Shown here piece after piece: positions 51,617 to 60,032 of a stretch of 64,000 nucleotides of DNA. The position numbers and the translations under genes were made by a program. Numbering within the stretch: position 1 is the stretch's first letter; each line of letters starts with the position of its first letter. The notes under the pieces are model-generated. The model saw nothing but the letters and a program-made list of their open reading frames with translations, was not told the DNA's origin and ran no database searches. Source of the stretch: Acuticoccus kalidii. GTDB taxonomy: Bacteria > Pseudomonadota > Alphaproteobacteria > Rhizobiales > Amorphaceae. The stretch is taken from contig NZ_JAKGCS010000036.1 in assembly GCF_021556395.1 (NCBI RefSeq), positions 952,076 through 1,016,075 of the forward strand. The letters are read 5' to 3'.

Positions 51617-53248
51617 TTAGCTGTCGGTCAGGATGAAGGCGTCCTGTGTCGGCCGTTCCCGTGAGGAGCCTTTTCCCCAGTCGGACGTTGCGAGCCAGGT
51701 CTTGAGATCGGCCGCCGGCATGGCTTCGGCGAAGACCCAGCCCTGGCCATACTCGGCGCCATAGCGGACGACATAGGCGATCTGCTGCTCGGTCTCGAGC
51801 CCCTCGACGATCACCTCAAGCTCCAGAACCTTCGCCAGATCGATGATCTGGGTGATGATGGCGCTGCGCACGGAGCGCGTGCCGATCGTCTCGGTGAAGC
51901 TCTTGTCGATCTTGAGATAGTCGACCGGGTGGTCGCGCAAATAGCCGAGATTGGAATAGCCGATCCCGAAATCGTCGATCGCGACCTTGTGGCCGGCCTC
52001 ACGCGCGCGGCGCAGGGAGCGGGTGAGGGCGGGGTTGTCGCCGGCGGTGCGCTCGGTCAACTCGATCGTGATGCTCCGAGGCGCGATCCCATGCGGGCGG
52101 AGCATGTCGTGAAGGTCGTCGAGGAACGTCTCGCGGGCGAGATCGGCGGCGGCGAAGTTGATCGACACGGTGAACGATTCGCGTTCGTGGAGGACGTCGG
52201 CGATATCGTCCATCACATGCCGCACGACGAGATGCGTGAGCTCGGTGATGAAGCCGTTCTCCTCGGCCGCCGCCACGAAATCGGGTGGGCTCTGGGCAAC
52301 GCCCCGGTCATTCCACCGCAACAGCGCCTCGCAGCCGATGACCGTCCCGTTCACGAAATTGACCTGCGGCTGATAGCACACGAAGAGCTGATCCTTGCGG
52401 ATCGCACGGCGCAACCGAACCTCGAGCCGCCGGCTGCGCGCGTCATAAGCGACGAAGAGCCCGCCGCCGATGGTCGCCCCGAGCAGTGCGAAGACGACGA
52501 GGAAGGGCTCTCCTTCCCGCAGCAGAAGCTCACCAGGCGCAGCATGAATGATGCAGATGACGGATGCGGGATCGCACGCCTTGGCGAGGAACCAATTGTC
52601 GATCCGAAGGCGCGAGGCGGATTGCGCGAGTGCCGGCTCCAGAACCGCCTTGTCGAACGGCAGACGCGGATTGTCGATGTAGAAGATTTCGCCGGACTTC
52701 TTGGAGACGAACAACAGACTGGTGAGATGGCCGGGACTGTCCGGAACCATGAAGAGCGAAAGATCGAGGATGACGCTCGCGCGCGCCGTGCTGAGGATCA
52801 GAGCGTTCGACCGATTGGAGATCGAGAGCTCTTCGTTGACATACCATTGAATGCCGTTGTCATCGACGTGATCGGGCTCGGCGACCGACACGGTCGTCGG
52901 CAATCGGCCCGGTAAGGTCGCGCAGAGAAGTTCCCCGTCTTCCCTGCGCCCGATACTTTTGACGACGGGGAAATCGTAAATCAGCCGCCGCAAATAGGCG
53001 AGGTCCTCGTCGGAACACGTCGGAAAGGGCGAGTTCATCGACAGGGACAGCGTATTGAGGCCGCGCCCGACACGGGAAAAGACTTGGGCTGCCGTCCGCT
53101 GCAGCGTGCCCTGCAACGTCCGATGAGCCCCTTGCATAATGAGATGGTTGACGGCCTGGTGCGCGATCAATCCACCGGCGAGGGCACAGACCAATAAGAG
53201 GACCGGATGGAATGTGCGAGAACGCCTGAGGAATTTTCCGAGTTTCAT
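51617..53248 (-). CDS. CSS-motif / EAL cyclic-di-GMP phosphodiesterase
   Basis: 543 residues. Helix 1 (~15-32), periplasmic CSS-type domain (~35-245, starting PTCSDEDL with Cys78 and with Cys109 and others nearby), helix 2 (~248-268), then a cytoplasmic EAL domain (~285-515). EAL is intact: CEALLRW (306-312), ELTER, DDFGIGYSNLGYL and LKIDKSF and EGLET carry the metal and catalytic residues. Such proteins (like PdeC) degrade c-di-GMP when the periplasmic disulfide changes state or is cleaved. No GGDEF domain is fused. It stands alone, with a 300-base AT-rich promoter region upstream. Confidence 0.9.
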   Translation of the reverse strand: MKLGKFLRRSRTFHPVLLLVCALAGGLIAHQAVNHLIMQGAHRTLQGTLQRTAAQVFSRVGRGLNTLSLSMNSPFPTCSDEDLAYLRRLIYDFPVVKSIGRREDGELLCATLPGRLPTTVSVAEPDHVDDNGIQWYVNEELSISNRSNALILSTARASVILDLSLFMVPDSPGHLTSLLFVSKKSGEIFYIDNPRLPFDKAVLEPALAQSASRLRIDNWFLAKACDPASVICIIHAAPGELLLREGEPFLVVFALLGATIGGGLFVAYDARSRRLEVRLRRAIRKDQLFVCYQPQVNFVNGTVIGCEALLRWNDRGVAQSPPDFVAAAEENGFITELTHLVVRHVMDDIADVLHERESFTVSINFAAADLARETFLDDLHDMLRPHGIAPRSITIELTERTAGDNPALTRSLRRAREAGHKVAIDDFGIGYSNLGYLRDHPVDYLKIDKSFTETIGTRSVRSAIITQIIDLAKVLELEVIVEGLETEQQIAYVVRYGAEYGQGWVFAEAMPAADLKTWLATSDWGKGSSRERPTQDAFILTDS

Positions 53249-53548
53249 CGCACGTCTGCAATTGGAGGGACTCGGTTACAATCGCGATGAGAGGCCACCG
53301 TCGCTACAACGCCAAATGGATCGACACCTGACAACATATATATCAAATTTTGTGACGAATAAATCCAGGCGTCGGAACAGCCAAAAAATATGTCGCGAAA
53401 GTGCATTTTTCCGACTCGGACATCATCTCTGATGTGCAGATTGTTTCAAATAACGTAGCGATGAGGCCGCAGCGGCCCTGCCGCTCGATCCGGCAATCGA
53501 TCGGCTGAGGCGGCGGCGCGCACTTGTCGCGCCTCATTCGGCTGGCAT
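53249..53548. other. AT-rich intergenic region upstream of the EAL gene
   Basis: No gene. Notably AT-rich around 53330-53450 for this genome (ACATATATATCAAATTTTG; AAAAAATATG). It should hold the promoter of the EAL gene (leftward) and the end of folD. No clear -35/-10 pair or dyad was resolved. Confidence 0.45.
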
Positions 53549-54442
53549 TTAGCCTTGTCCCCTCGCGCGGCGCTCCGCTGCATCGAGCGTGTTGCGCATG
53601 AGCATTGCGATCGTCATCGGTCCGACGCCGCCGGGCACCGGCGTGATCGCATGGGCCGCATGCGCTTGCGAGAATGCAACGTCGCCGACCAGCCGGTAAC
53701 CCGATTTCTTCGTCTCGTCTTCAACGCGGTTGATGCCGACATCGATCACCGTCGCGCCCGGCTTGATGGCGGCCTCGCCGATCATCTCGGCCCGGCCGAC
53801 CGCCGCGACAAGAATGTCCGCGCGACGGCAGACCGCGTCGAGATTCTTGGTGCGGCTGTGGGCGATCGTCACGGTGGCGTTGGCGCGCATCAGCAACAGC
53901 GCGAGCGGCAGACCGACAAGGCGCGAACGGCCGACCACCACCGCCTCGCGCCCCGCGAGATCGGAGCCGAGAACGGCGCTGATGAGGTGCATCGAGCCGA
54001 GCGGCGTGCACGGCACGATCGCGTCGGGATCACCCACCGTGAGGCGCCCGGCATTGGTGACGTGGAGCCCGTCGACGTCCTTGTCCGGGTCGATCGCGGC
54101 GATGACGGCCGCCGAATCGAGATGACCGGGCAGGGGAAGCTGGACGAGGATACCGTGGACCGCGTCGTCACGATTGAGCGTCTCGATCAGCGCGAGCAAG
54201 GTGTCCATCGTGGTATCGGCCGGCAGCGTGTGCTGGACCGAGTGGAAGCCGCAACGCTCCGCCGTGCGCGACTTGTTGCGCACATAGACGGCGCTCGCCG
54301 GATCGTCCCCCACGAGCACGACCGCAAGACCGGGGACGACGGAGATCGCCGCGACACGATCGGCGATCTCCGCCGTGATCATCGCGGCCTCGGCCTTCCC
54401 GTCGATGATGATGGGTCCGTCGTCGCGCTCACTTGAAGACAA
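53549..54442 (-). CDS. folD: Methylenetetrahydrofolate dehydrogenase / cyclohydrolase
   Basis: Interconverts methylene-, methenyl- and formyl-tetrahydrofolate with NADP. 297 residues: the catalytic Lys in SAVYVRNKSRTAERCG (Y-x3-K), GILVQLPLPGHLD, DKDVDGLHVTNAGRL, the NADP loop VVVGRSRLVGLPLALLL and PVPGGVGPMTIAMLM. Overlaps purU by 14 bases, so the pair is co-translated: FolD makes formyl-THF from C1 units and PurU releases formate. Confidence 0.95.
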   Translation of the reverse strand: MSSSERDDGPIIIDGKAEAAMITAEIADRVAAISVVPGLAVVLVGDDPASAVYVRNKSRTAERCGFHSVQHTLPADTTMDTLLALIETLNRDDAVHGILVQLPLPGHLDSAAVIAAIDPDKDVDGLHVTNAGRLTVGDPDAIVPCTPLGSMHLISAVLGSDLAGREAVVVGRSRLVGLPLALLLMRANATVTIAHSRTKNLDAVCRRADILVAAVGRAEMIGEAAIKPGATVIDVGINRVEDETKKSGYRLVGDVAFSQAHAAHAITPVPGGVGPMTIAMLMRNTLDAAERRARGQG

Positions 54443-55277
54443 TTGTGCGATCTCCGTTCAAAAGAATGCGCCGCTCGAGGTGATAGCGAACGGCGCGGGC
54501 GAGGACGCGGCTTTCGATGTCGCGTCCCGCGGCGGCGAGGTCGTCCGCCGTCATCGTATGGTCCACCCGCTCGGTGTCCTGCTCGATGATCGGCCCCTCG
54601 TCGAGGTCGGGCGTCACATAATGCGCCGTCGCGCCGATCAGCTTCACGCCGCGCGCGTGCGCCTGATGGTAGGGGCGCGCACCCTTAAAGCTCGGCAGGA
54701 AGGAATGGTGGATGTTGATGACGCGCCCTTCGAGCCGTCGCGACAGGGCGTCGGACAGAACCTGCATATAGCGGGCGAGCACGATGAGCTCGACGCCCTC
54801 GCGTTCCACGATGTCGAGAAGGGCGCTTTCCTGCTCGGCCTTCGTCTCCGCGCTGATCGGCAGGTGGTGAAAGGGGATCCCTTCGCCCTCCACCCGCGCA
54901 CGCCAATCCTCATGGTTGGAGGCGACGCCGACGAGATCCATCGGAAGCTGCCCGATCCGCCAGCGATAGAGCAGATCGTTGAGGCAATGCCCGGTCTTCG
55001 ACACCATCACGAGGACACGCGGGCGCCCGGCGAGATCGGTGATCTCGGCGTCCATGTCGTAGGCGAGGAGGGTGGGGCGGAAGGCCTCGCGAAAGCCGTC
55101 CGGCGTCATCCCGGTGGGCGCGTCGAAGCGCACGCGCATGAAGAAGCGGCCCGACGCGCGGTCGAAATATTGCGCGCTTTCGAGGATGTTGCACTCGCGG
55201 GCCGCCATCGAGGAGCCGACCGCGCCGACGATACCCCTGCGGTCGATGCAGGAGAGGGTAAGGACGAGCTCGGGCAA
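54429..55277 (-). CDS. purU: Formyltetrahydrofolate deformylase
   Basis: Hydrolyses 10-formyl-THF to formate and THF. 282 residues: N-terminal ACT-like domain (~1-85, LVLTLSCIDRRGIVGAVGSS) and C-terminal formyltransferase-type domain with the catalytic His/Asp stretch NIHHSFLPSFKGARPYHQAH and ATAHYVTPDLDEGPIIEQD. Upstream of and overlapping folD. The pair typically serves disposal of C1 units from demethylation of methylated amines; the preceding importer might bring in such a compound. Confidence 0.94.
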   Translation of the reverse strand: MPELVLTLSCIDRRGIVGAVGSSMAARECNILESAQYFDRASGRFFMRVRFDAPTGMTPDGFREAFRPTLLAYDMDAEITDLAGRPRVLVMVSKTGHCLNDLLYRWRIGQLPMDLVGVASNHEDWRARVEGEGIPFHHLPISAETKAEQESALLDIVEREGVELIVLARYMQVLSDALSRRLEGRVINIHHSFLPSFKGARPYHQAHARGVKLIGATAHYVTPDLDEGPIIEQDTERVDHTMTADDLAAAGRDIESRVLARAVRYHLERRILLNGDRTIVFK

Positions 55278-55419
55278 TGGATGTCTTCCGTCTCACGGGG
55301 CGGCGCGCCGAATGGGGATCGGGTCGCCCGACCCCGCGATTCCCGACGGACCTGCCTCTAGCGCGCTTTCCCGCGATGGGAAACACCTCGCCGCAAAGAT
55401 CTTGGCGATCGCACGCCCG

Positions 55420-56265
55420 TCACAGACGCCAGTCGAGGAGCTTGCGCTCCGCCCGCCCGATCAGCCACGCGACGATGAGCCCGATGATCGACAGCATCGC
55501 GACCCCGGCGATCAACTGATCGAGCGCGAACAGCGATCCGGCCATCAGGATATAGGCGCCGAGCCCGTATTCCGCGCCGATCATCTCCGCCGCGATGAGG
55601 AGGATGATGGCGATCGAGGCGGAGATGCGCGCGCCCGACAGGATCGCCGGCAGCGCGCCGGGGAGAATGATCTTCGTCACGATCGAGCGCCATTTGAGGC
55701 CGAAGGACTGGCCCATGCGGATGAGGTTCCGATCCACCCCATCGACACCGCTATAGGTCGCGATCACCGTCGGAAAGAAGGTGCCGAAGACGAGCGTCGC
55801 GACCTTCGATCCCTCGCCGATCCCGAACCAGATGATGAAGAGCGGCAACAGCGCGATCTTCGGAATCGGAAAGAACGCCGAGACCAACGGCGACAGCGCC
55901 GACCGCGCGACGGCGAACAGTCCGATCGCGAGACCGACTAGAATGCCGAGGCAGGTGCCGATCGACCAGCCGAGCGCAAGCCGCGACAGGCTCGCCGACA
56001 GATGACGCCAGAGCATTCCCGTCTCGACGAGATCGCCGAGCGCGCCGAGCGCCTCCGACGGGGCGGGCAGGGCGATCGGACTGATGACGCCCGACCGCGA
56101 GCCGAGTTCCCACAGAAGGAGGAGCCCGGCAAAGACGACCGGCCCGACATACCACATCGGCCGGTGGCGGAAGCCGCCGCCGCGAAACGGCACCTCGCGG
56201 CGGCCCGCGAGGTCCGTCGCCGGCTCCGCGTGCTGGGCGGCGGGGGAGGCAAGGTCAGTCGACAT
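55420..56265 (-). CDS. ABC permease (SsuC/TauC family)
   Basis: 281 residues, six helices. LSRLALGWSIGTCLGILVGL and the EAA-like loop DRNLIRMGQSFGLKWRSIV are SsuC/TauC features. It overlaps the ATPase gene by 11 bases. Ligand may be a sulfonate, nitrate-type anion, pyrimidine precursor or a methylated amine. Last gene of the importer, 142 bases before purU. Confidence 0.9.
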   Translation of the reverse strand: MSTDLASPAAQHAEPATDLAGRREVPFRGGGFRHRPMWYVGPVVFAGLLLLWELGSRSGVISPIALPAPSEALGALGDLVETGMLWRHLSASLSRLALGWSIGTCLGILVGLAIGLFAVARSALSPLVSAFFPIPKIALLPLFIIWFGIGEGSKVATLVFGTFFPTVIATYSGVDGVDRNLIRMGQSFGLKWRSIVTKIILPGALPAILSGARISASIAIILLIAAEMIGAEYGLGAYILMAGSLFALDQLIAGVAMLSIIGLIVAWLIGRAERKLLDWRL

Positions 56266-57025
56266 GCAAAAGCTCGCGGTCGGCTTCGCGCGCCTCGTCG
56301 CGCATCAGTTGCCACAGATGGCGCTGCGTCACCTCGAGTTCGGCCATGCGCGTCGCCCGCTCCGACAAGGGCACGTCGATGTCGACGACCTCCCGGATCC
56401 GGCCGGGCCGCCGCGACAGGACGACGATGCGGTGGCCGAGCCGCACGGCCTCGGCGAGATTGTGTGTGACGTAACAGGCCGAAAAGCGCTCGCGCCCCCA
56501 AAGCTCGACGAGGTCGTCCATCAGAAGCTCGCGCGTCTGGCTGTCGAGCGCGGAAAGGGGCTCGTCCATCAGCATCACCGCCGGGCGCACCGCGAGCGCA
56601 CGGGCGATCGCGACGCGCTGCTTCATGCCACCGGAGAGCTGACGCGGCCAGGCGCTGCGAAACTCGCTGAGCTTGGTGCGGGCGAGCACGTCATCGACGA
56701 TCTCATCGGTATGGGATGCGCTCAGCCGGTGATCGTCGAGGACGAGGCGCACATTGCCCTCGACGGTGCGCCAGGGAAGAAGGGCGAAGTCCTGGAAGAC
56801 GTATGTCAGCGGATTGAGCGAGCCGTCCGGTGCGGCGCCTTCGATGAAGACCTTGCCGGAGGTCGGCCGCTCGAGCCCGCCCAGAAAGCGCAGCAAGGTG
56901 GACTTGCCGCAGCCCGACGGCCCGATCACGGTGACGATCTCGCCCGAGCCGATGGTGAACGAGATGTCCGCCATCACCTCGGTGGCACCATATTGGTGCG
57001 AGACCGCCTCCACGATGAGTTCCAT
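56255..57025 (-). CDS. ABC ATPase (SsuB/TauB family)
   Basis: 256 residues. Walker A GPSGCGKSTLLR, LSGGMKQRVAIARALA, Walker B VMLMDEPLSALD and THNLAEAVRLGHRI are all intact. Start at ATG 57025, four bases after the receptor stop. The C-terminal ~25 residues (LWQLMRDEAREADRE) form the short helix usual in SsuB. Confidence 0.92.
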   Translation of the reverse strand: MELIVEAVSHQYGATEVMADISFTIGSGEIVTVIGPSGCGKSTLLRFLGGLERPTSGKVFIEGAAPDGSLNPLTYVFQDFALLPWRTVEGNVRLVLDDHRLSASHTDEIVDDVLARTKLSEFRSAWPRQLSGGMKQRVAIARALAVRPAVMLMDEPLSALDSQTRELLMDDLVELWGRERFSACYVTHNLAEAVRLGHRIVVLSRRPGRIREVVDIDVPLSERATRMAELEVTQRHLWQLMRDEAREADRELLHVD

Positions 57026-57029
57026 GGCG

Positions 57030-58064
57030 TCAGTCGGTCTCCACGAAGCTCGTGTCGACGAGCTCGTCGATCGTGGCGTCGGCGGGCACGAGCTTTTCCG
57101 ACTGGAACCAGGCGAGTTGATCCTCGACGCTCTCGAGGTTGAGGCGAGCGCCCGGGTTGATGCGCATCGCGCCGGCGCGAATGCGCGGATCGGCCTTTTC
57201 GAGCGGCTGATCATTGTAGATGTATTCGTGGACCATCTTCACGAGGGCGGCGGTGTCCGCCTCGGACATCGTCTTGTCGACGAGGGCGGCGTTATAATCG
57301 TCGATGCCCTTGGCGAGGGCGGCGAGGAAGCGTTCGACGAGCTCGCGATTGTTCTCGATATTGCGGGTGGAGGTGAAGACCGTCGTCACCTGATAGCCCG
57401 GAATATAGTCGGCGACCTTGCCGATCTCGACGACCTCGGGCCCGGCCGTCAGCGCGTCGGCGATATTGGGGACGATCGACCAGGCGTCGATCTGGCCGGA
57501 TTTCAGCGCGGCGATCACCGCGGGCACCTTCTGCAGCGGCACGATGCGCAGGTCCGCGCGGTCGAAGCCCGCCCCGTCGGCGATCTTGTGGGCCATGTAG
57601 TGGAAGGAGGAGCCGGCGGTGGTGACGCCGAAGCGCTGTCCGGCGAGGTCGGCGGGGGTCGTGACGCCGCCATCATGCGCCGCCTTCGAGACGAGGATCT
57701 TCTGCCCCTCGACGTCGGGCGTTTCCATCAGCGCGCCGCCGATCACCTTGACGGCGCCCTTCTGGGCGAGGCTCACGAGGCCGCCGGAAATCGCGGTCAT
57801 GCCGAAATCGATGTCGCCGGAGGCGATGGCGACCGCCATCGGCTGGGCCGCCTGGAAGGGGACGAACTCGACCTCGATGCCTTCGTCGGCGAAATAGCCG
57901 TTGCCGGCCGCGATGATCGAAGGGGAATGCGAGGTAAGGCGCAACAGGCCGACTTTGACGGTGTCGGCAGCGAGCGCGCCCGCGCCCGATCCGGCGGTGA
58001 TCGTCAGCGCGATGGCGCCGGCGATGACGCCCTTCAGCATCGCCCGCTTGGAGCTTGCGATCAT
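57030..58064 (-). CDS. ABC substrate-binding protein (SsuA/TauA/NMT1-like)
   Basis: 344 residues. Signal peptide MLKGVIAGAIALTITAGSGA (cleavage ALA/ADT ~32), then VKVGLLRLTSHSPSIIAAGN, EGIEVEFVPFQAAQPMAVAI and ASGDIDFGMTAISGGLVSLA, the NMT1-like pattern seen in sulfonate, nitrate and thiamine-precursor receptors. First gene of the leftward importer operon. Unlike the other receptors here it is followed at only four bases by the ATPase, with no hairpin. Ligand unknown; adjacency to purU-folD favours a C1-yielding compound. Confidence 0.87.
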   Translation of the reverse strand: MIASSKRAMLKGVIAGAIALTITAGSGAGALAADTVKVGLLRLTSHSPSIIAAGNGYFADEGIEVEFVPFQAAQPMAVAIASGDIDFGMTAISGGLVSLAQKGAVKVIGGALMETPDVEGQKILVSKAAHDGGVTTPADLAGQRFGVTTAGSSFHYMAHKIADGAGFDRADLRIVPLQKVPAVIAALKSGQIDAWSIVPNIADALTAGPEVVEIGKVADYIPGYQVTTVFTSTRNIENNRELVERFLAALAKGIDDYNAALVDKTMSEADTAALVKMVHEYIYNDQPLEKADPRIRAGAMRINPGARLNLESVEDQLAWFQSEKLVPADATIDELVDTSFVETD

Positions 58065-58317
58065 GGTGTCCTCCCGGTTTCGGATGGTGCCGTTTCGGCG
58101 GCCATTTTCCTCGGTTCTAGTGCAGCTCGCGCCTTATTGAAATGAAGAGAGCGAGAAAACGCTGCTCGATCTCGCCGGATCGGACCATCCCGCCGCGCCA
58201 ATCATCGGAGCGCTAGCGGGATGACATGCCGTCCCGGCGGCGAGAGTGGGCCGAGACGCCGGCACCACCACCCTCGCGGCATGATGGACCCGATTGCCGC
58301 CGGCACCCGCGCACGGC

Positions 58318-59352
58318 CTAGACGAGACCCACAGGCCAGGTGTCGCTGAGGCGGTAGCCGCCCGGCCATGGGTCGGCCGGGTCGAGGTGGAGCTGGTGCG
58401 TGCCCGTCACCCAGCCGCGTCCCGAGACCGACGGCCGGATCGCCGGACGGCCCGCGACCTCGGTCACCGCCTCGATGCGCCCCTCGAAGGTCGAGCCGAT
58501 GATCGAGGTCGTCGTCAGCCGGTCGCCGAGCGCCATCTCGCCGCGGGCGTGAAGGCGGGCCATGTGGGCCGAAAGGGCCGTGCCGGTCGGCGAACGGTCG
58601 ATCTTACCGGGCCGGATCGCGATCGCGTTCTTGAGGTGGAGGCCGTCGGTGTCGCGCCGCATCGGGCCGGTGAAGGCGCAAAAGGAGATGTGGTCCCATC
58701 CGGTGTTCTCGGGATGGGAAAAGCCGATCTGCTCGTTCGCCGCCTTGGTGATGCGCACGCCGAGCCGGGCGAGATCGAACGCCTCGTCCTCCTCGAGGCC
58801 GAAGCCGAGACCGGCCGCGTCGACGAAGACGAAGCTGTCGCCGCCATAGGCGGTGTCGACCGTCAAGGTGCCGTGTCCCTCGATCTCCAGCGGAGCGGAG
58901 AGCGTGCCCGCGAAGGAGGGCACGTTGGTGAGTTTGATGCGTTCGGCCTTGCCGTCGCGGCAGGTGGCGACGATCTCGACGAGCCCGCCCGGCGCTTCGA
59001 GGACGAGGCGCGTCTCCGGCTCCGTCATCGGCAAGATGCCGGTGTCGAGAAGGACGGTCGCGACGCAGATCGTGTTGGAGCCCGACATCGGCGGCGTGTC
59101 GGCCGGCTCCATGATGATGAAGCCCATCGCCGCCCGTGGATCCTTCGGCGGAACGAGAAGATTGACGTGGCGGAAGACGCCGCCGCGCGGCTCGTTCAGA
59201 ACGAAATTGCGCAGCGTCTCGTCGCTCTCGATGAAATTGCGCTGCGCCCAGACGGTGTCGCCGGGCGGCGGGGCGACGCCGCCGACGATGACGTCGCCGA
59301 CTTCGCCCTCGGCATGACAGCTGACGACGTGGATGGTCTTCTTGGAGCGCAT
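58318..59352 (-). CDS. Proline racemase-family protein with Ser/Thr active-site pair (hydroxyproline dehydratase-like)
   Basis: 344-residue PLP-independent enzyme of the proline racemase/hydroxyproline epimerase/trans-3-hydroxyproline dehydratase family. The two acid/base positions are Ser90 (PPMSGSNTICVA) and Thr256 (DRSPTGTALSA), where racemases and epimerases have Cys. Asp252 and the HVVSCHAEGEVGDVIVGG start are typical. ATG 59352 gives normal length; upstream the frame is open without similarity. With only one or no thiol it cannot do a two-base Cys racemisation; a dehydratase or other elimination is likelier. Neighbours are an aminotransferase and a DadA-like oxidase, suggesting (hydroxy)proline or D-amino-acid breakdown. 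Confidence 0.86.
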   Translation of the reverse strand: MRSKKTIHVVSCHAEGEVGDVIVGGVAPPPGDTVWAQRNFIESDETLRNFVLNEPRGGVFRHVNLLVPPKDPRAAMGFIIMEPADTPPMSGSNTICVATVLLDTGILPMTEPETRLVLEAPGGLVEIVATCRDGKAERIKLTNVPSFAGTLSAPLEIEGHGTLTVDTAYGGDSFVFVDAAGLGFGLEEDEAFDLARLGVRITKAANEQIGFSHPENTGWDHISFCAFTGPMRRDTDGLHLKNAIAIRPGKIDRSPTGTALSAHMARLHARGEMALGDRLTTTSIIGSTFEGRIEAVTEVAGRPAIRPSVSGRGWVTGTHQLHLDPADPWPGGYRLSDTWPVGLV

Positions 59353-59442
59353 GATGGTAGCCGTTCGGAAAAGAAGGATGGACGCGCCGGCGGGACGCCG
59401 CGCGGCGACATCCTGCATCGTTCGCGCAAAGTGTCGATACCG

Positions 59443-59913
59443 TTAAGCGTCGAGATCCTTCGCCATCGGATAACCGACGAGATCGCCGTCGGACGTTTCG
59501 GGCTGTCCCTCGTCATGCCAGCCCGCGGCCGAATAGAAGCGGTGGGCGGTGATCGTGCTGGTGAGGCGCGCGCAGGTCGTCCCCTTCTGGCGCAGGATCT
59601 CCTCCATCCGGCGCAGGAGCGCCTTGGAGTGGCCCTCGAAGCGGTGCTCCGGCGCGACATAATTGAGAAGGATGCGCCCTTCGCCGCAGGCCCCGACGGC
59701 GGCGATTTCAGAGCCGGCGCGCGAGACGAGGACGATCGTCTTCGGATCCTGGATCCAGGCGATCGCCTGCTCGTGGGTCTTGTTGCCGGACCAACGCTCG
59801 ATGAGATCGCGCCGATTCTCGTGGTCGGCGTCGCACAGCGCGGCGATCGAGGCGCGCAGGACGCGCGCGACCGCCGAGGCGTCGGCGAAAGTGGCCTCTT
59901 CTACCCTTGGCAT
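59443..59913 (-). CDS. GNAT acetyltransferase
   Basis: 156 residues. Helix-strand start EEATFADASAVARVLRASIA, the acyl-CoA loop RFEGHSKALLRRMEEIL and TARLTSTITAHRFYSAAGWH at the C-terminus. It lies between the proline-racemase-family gene and the class IV aminotransferase, all read leftwards. Acceptor unknown. Confidence 0.8.
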   Translation of the reverse strand: MPRVEEATFADASAVARVLRASIAALCDADHENRRDLIERWSGNKTHEQAIAWIQDPKTIVLVSRAGSEIAAVGACGEGRILLNYVAPEHRFEGHSKALLRRMEEILRQKGTTCARLTSTITAHRFYSAAGWHDEGQPETSDGDLVGYPMAKDLDA

Positions 59914-60032
59914 GGCGCGCTCCCCGGCATCCGGCTCTTCGTGGTCGGCTCACCGTCATCATAGCAATTCGGCAGCGCCGTCACGAGTTGCCGCCGTGCG
60001 TCTCTTGCGCGCGACGGCGCCGCGGTGCAACC

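Noticed and set aside
58318..59352. Proline racemase or 4-hydroxyproline epimerase assignment
   Set aside because: Both catalytic Cys positions are replaced (Ser90 and Thr256), so two-thiol epimerisation is not supported.
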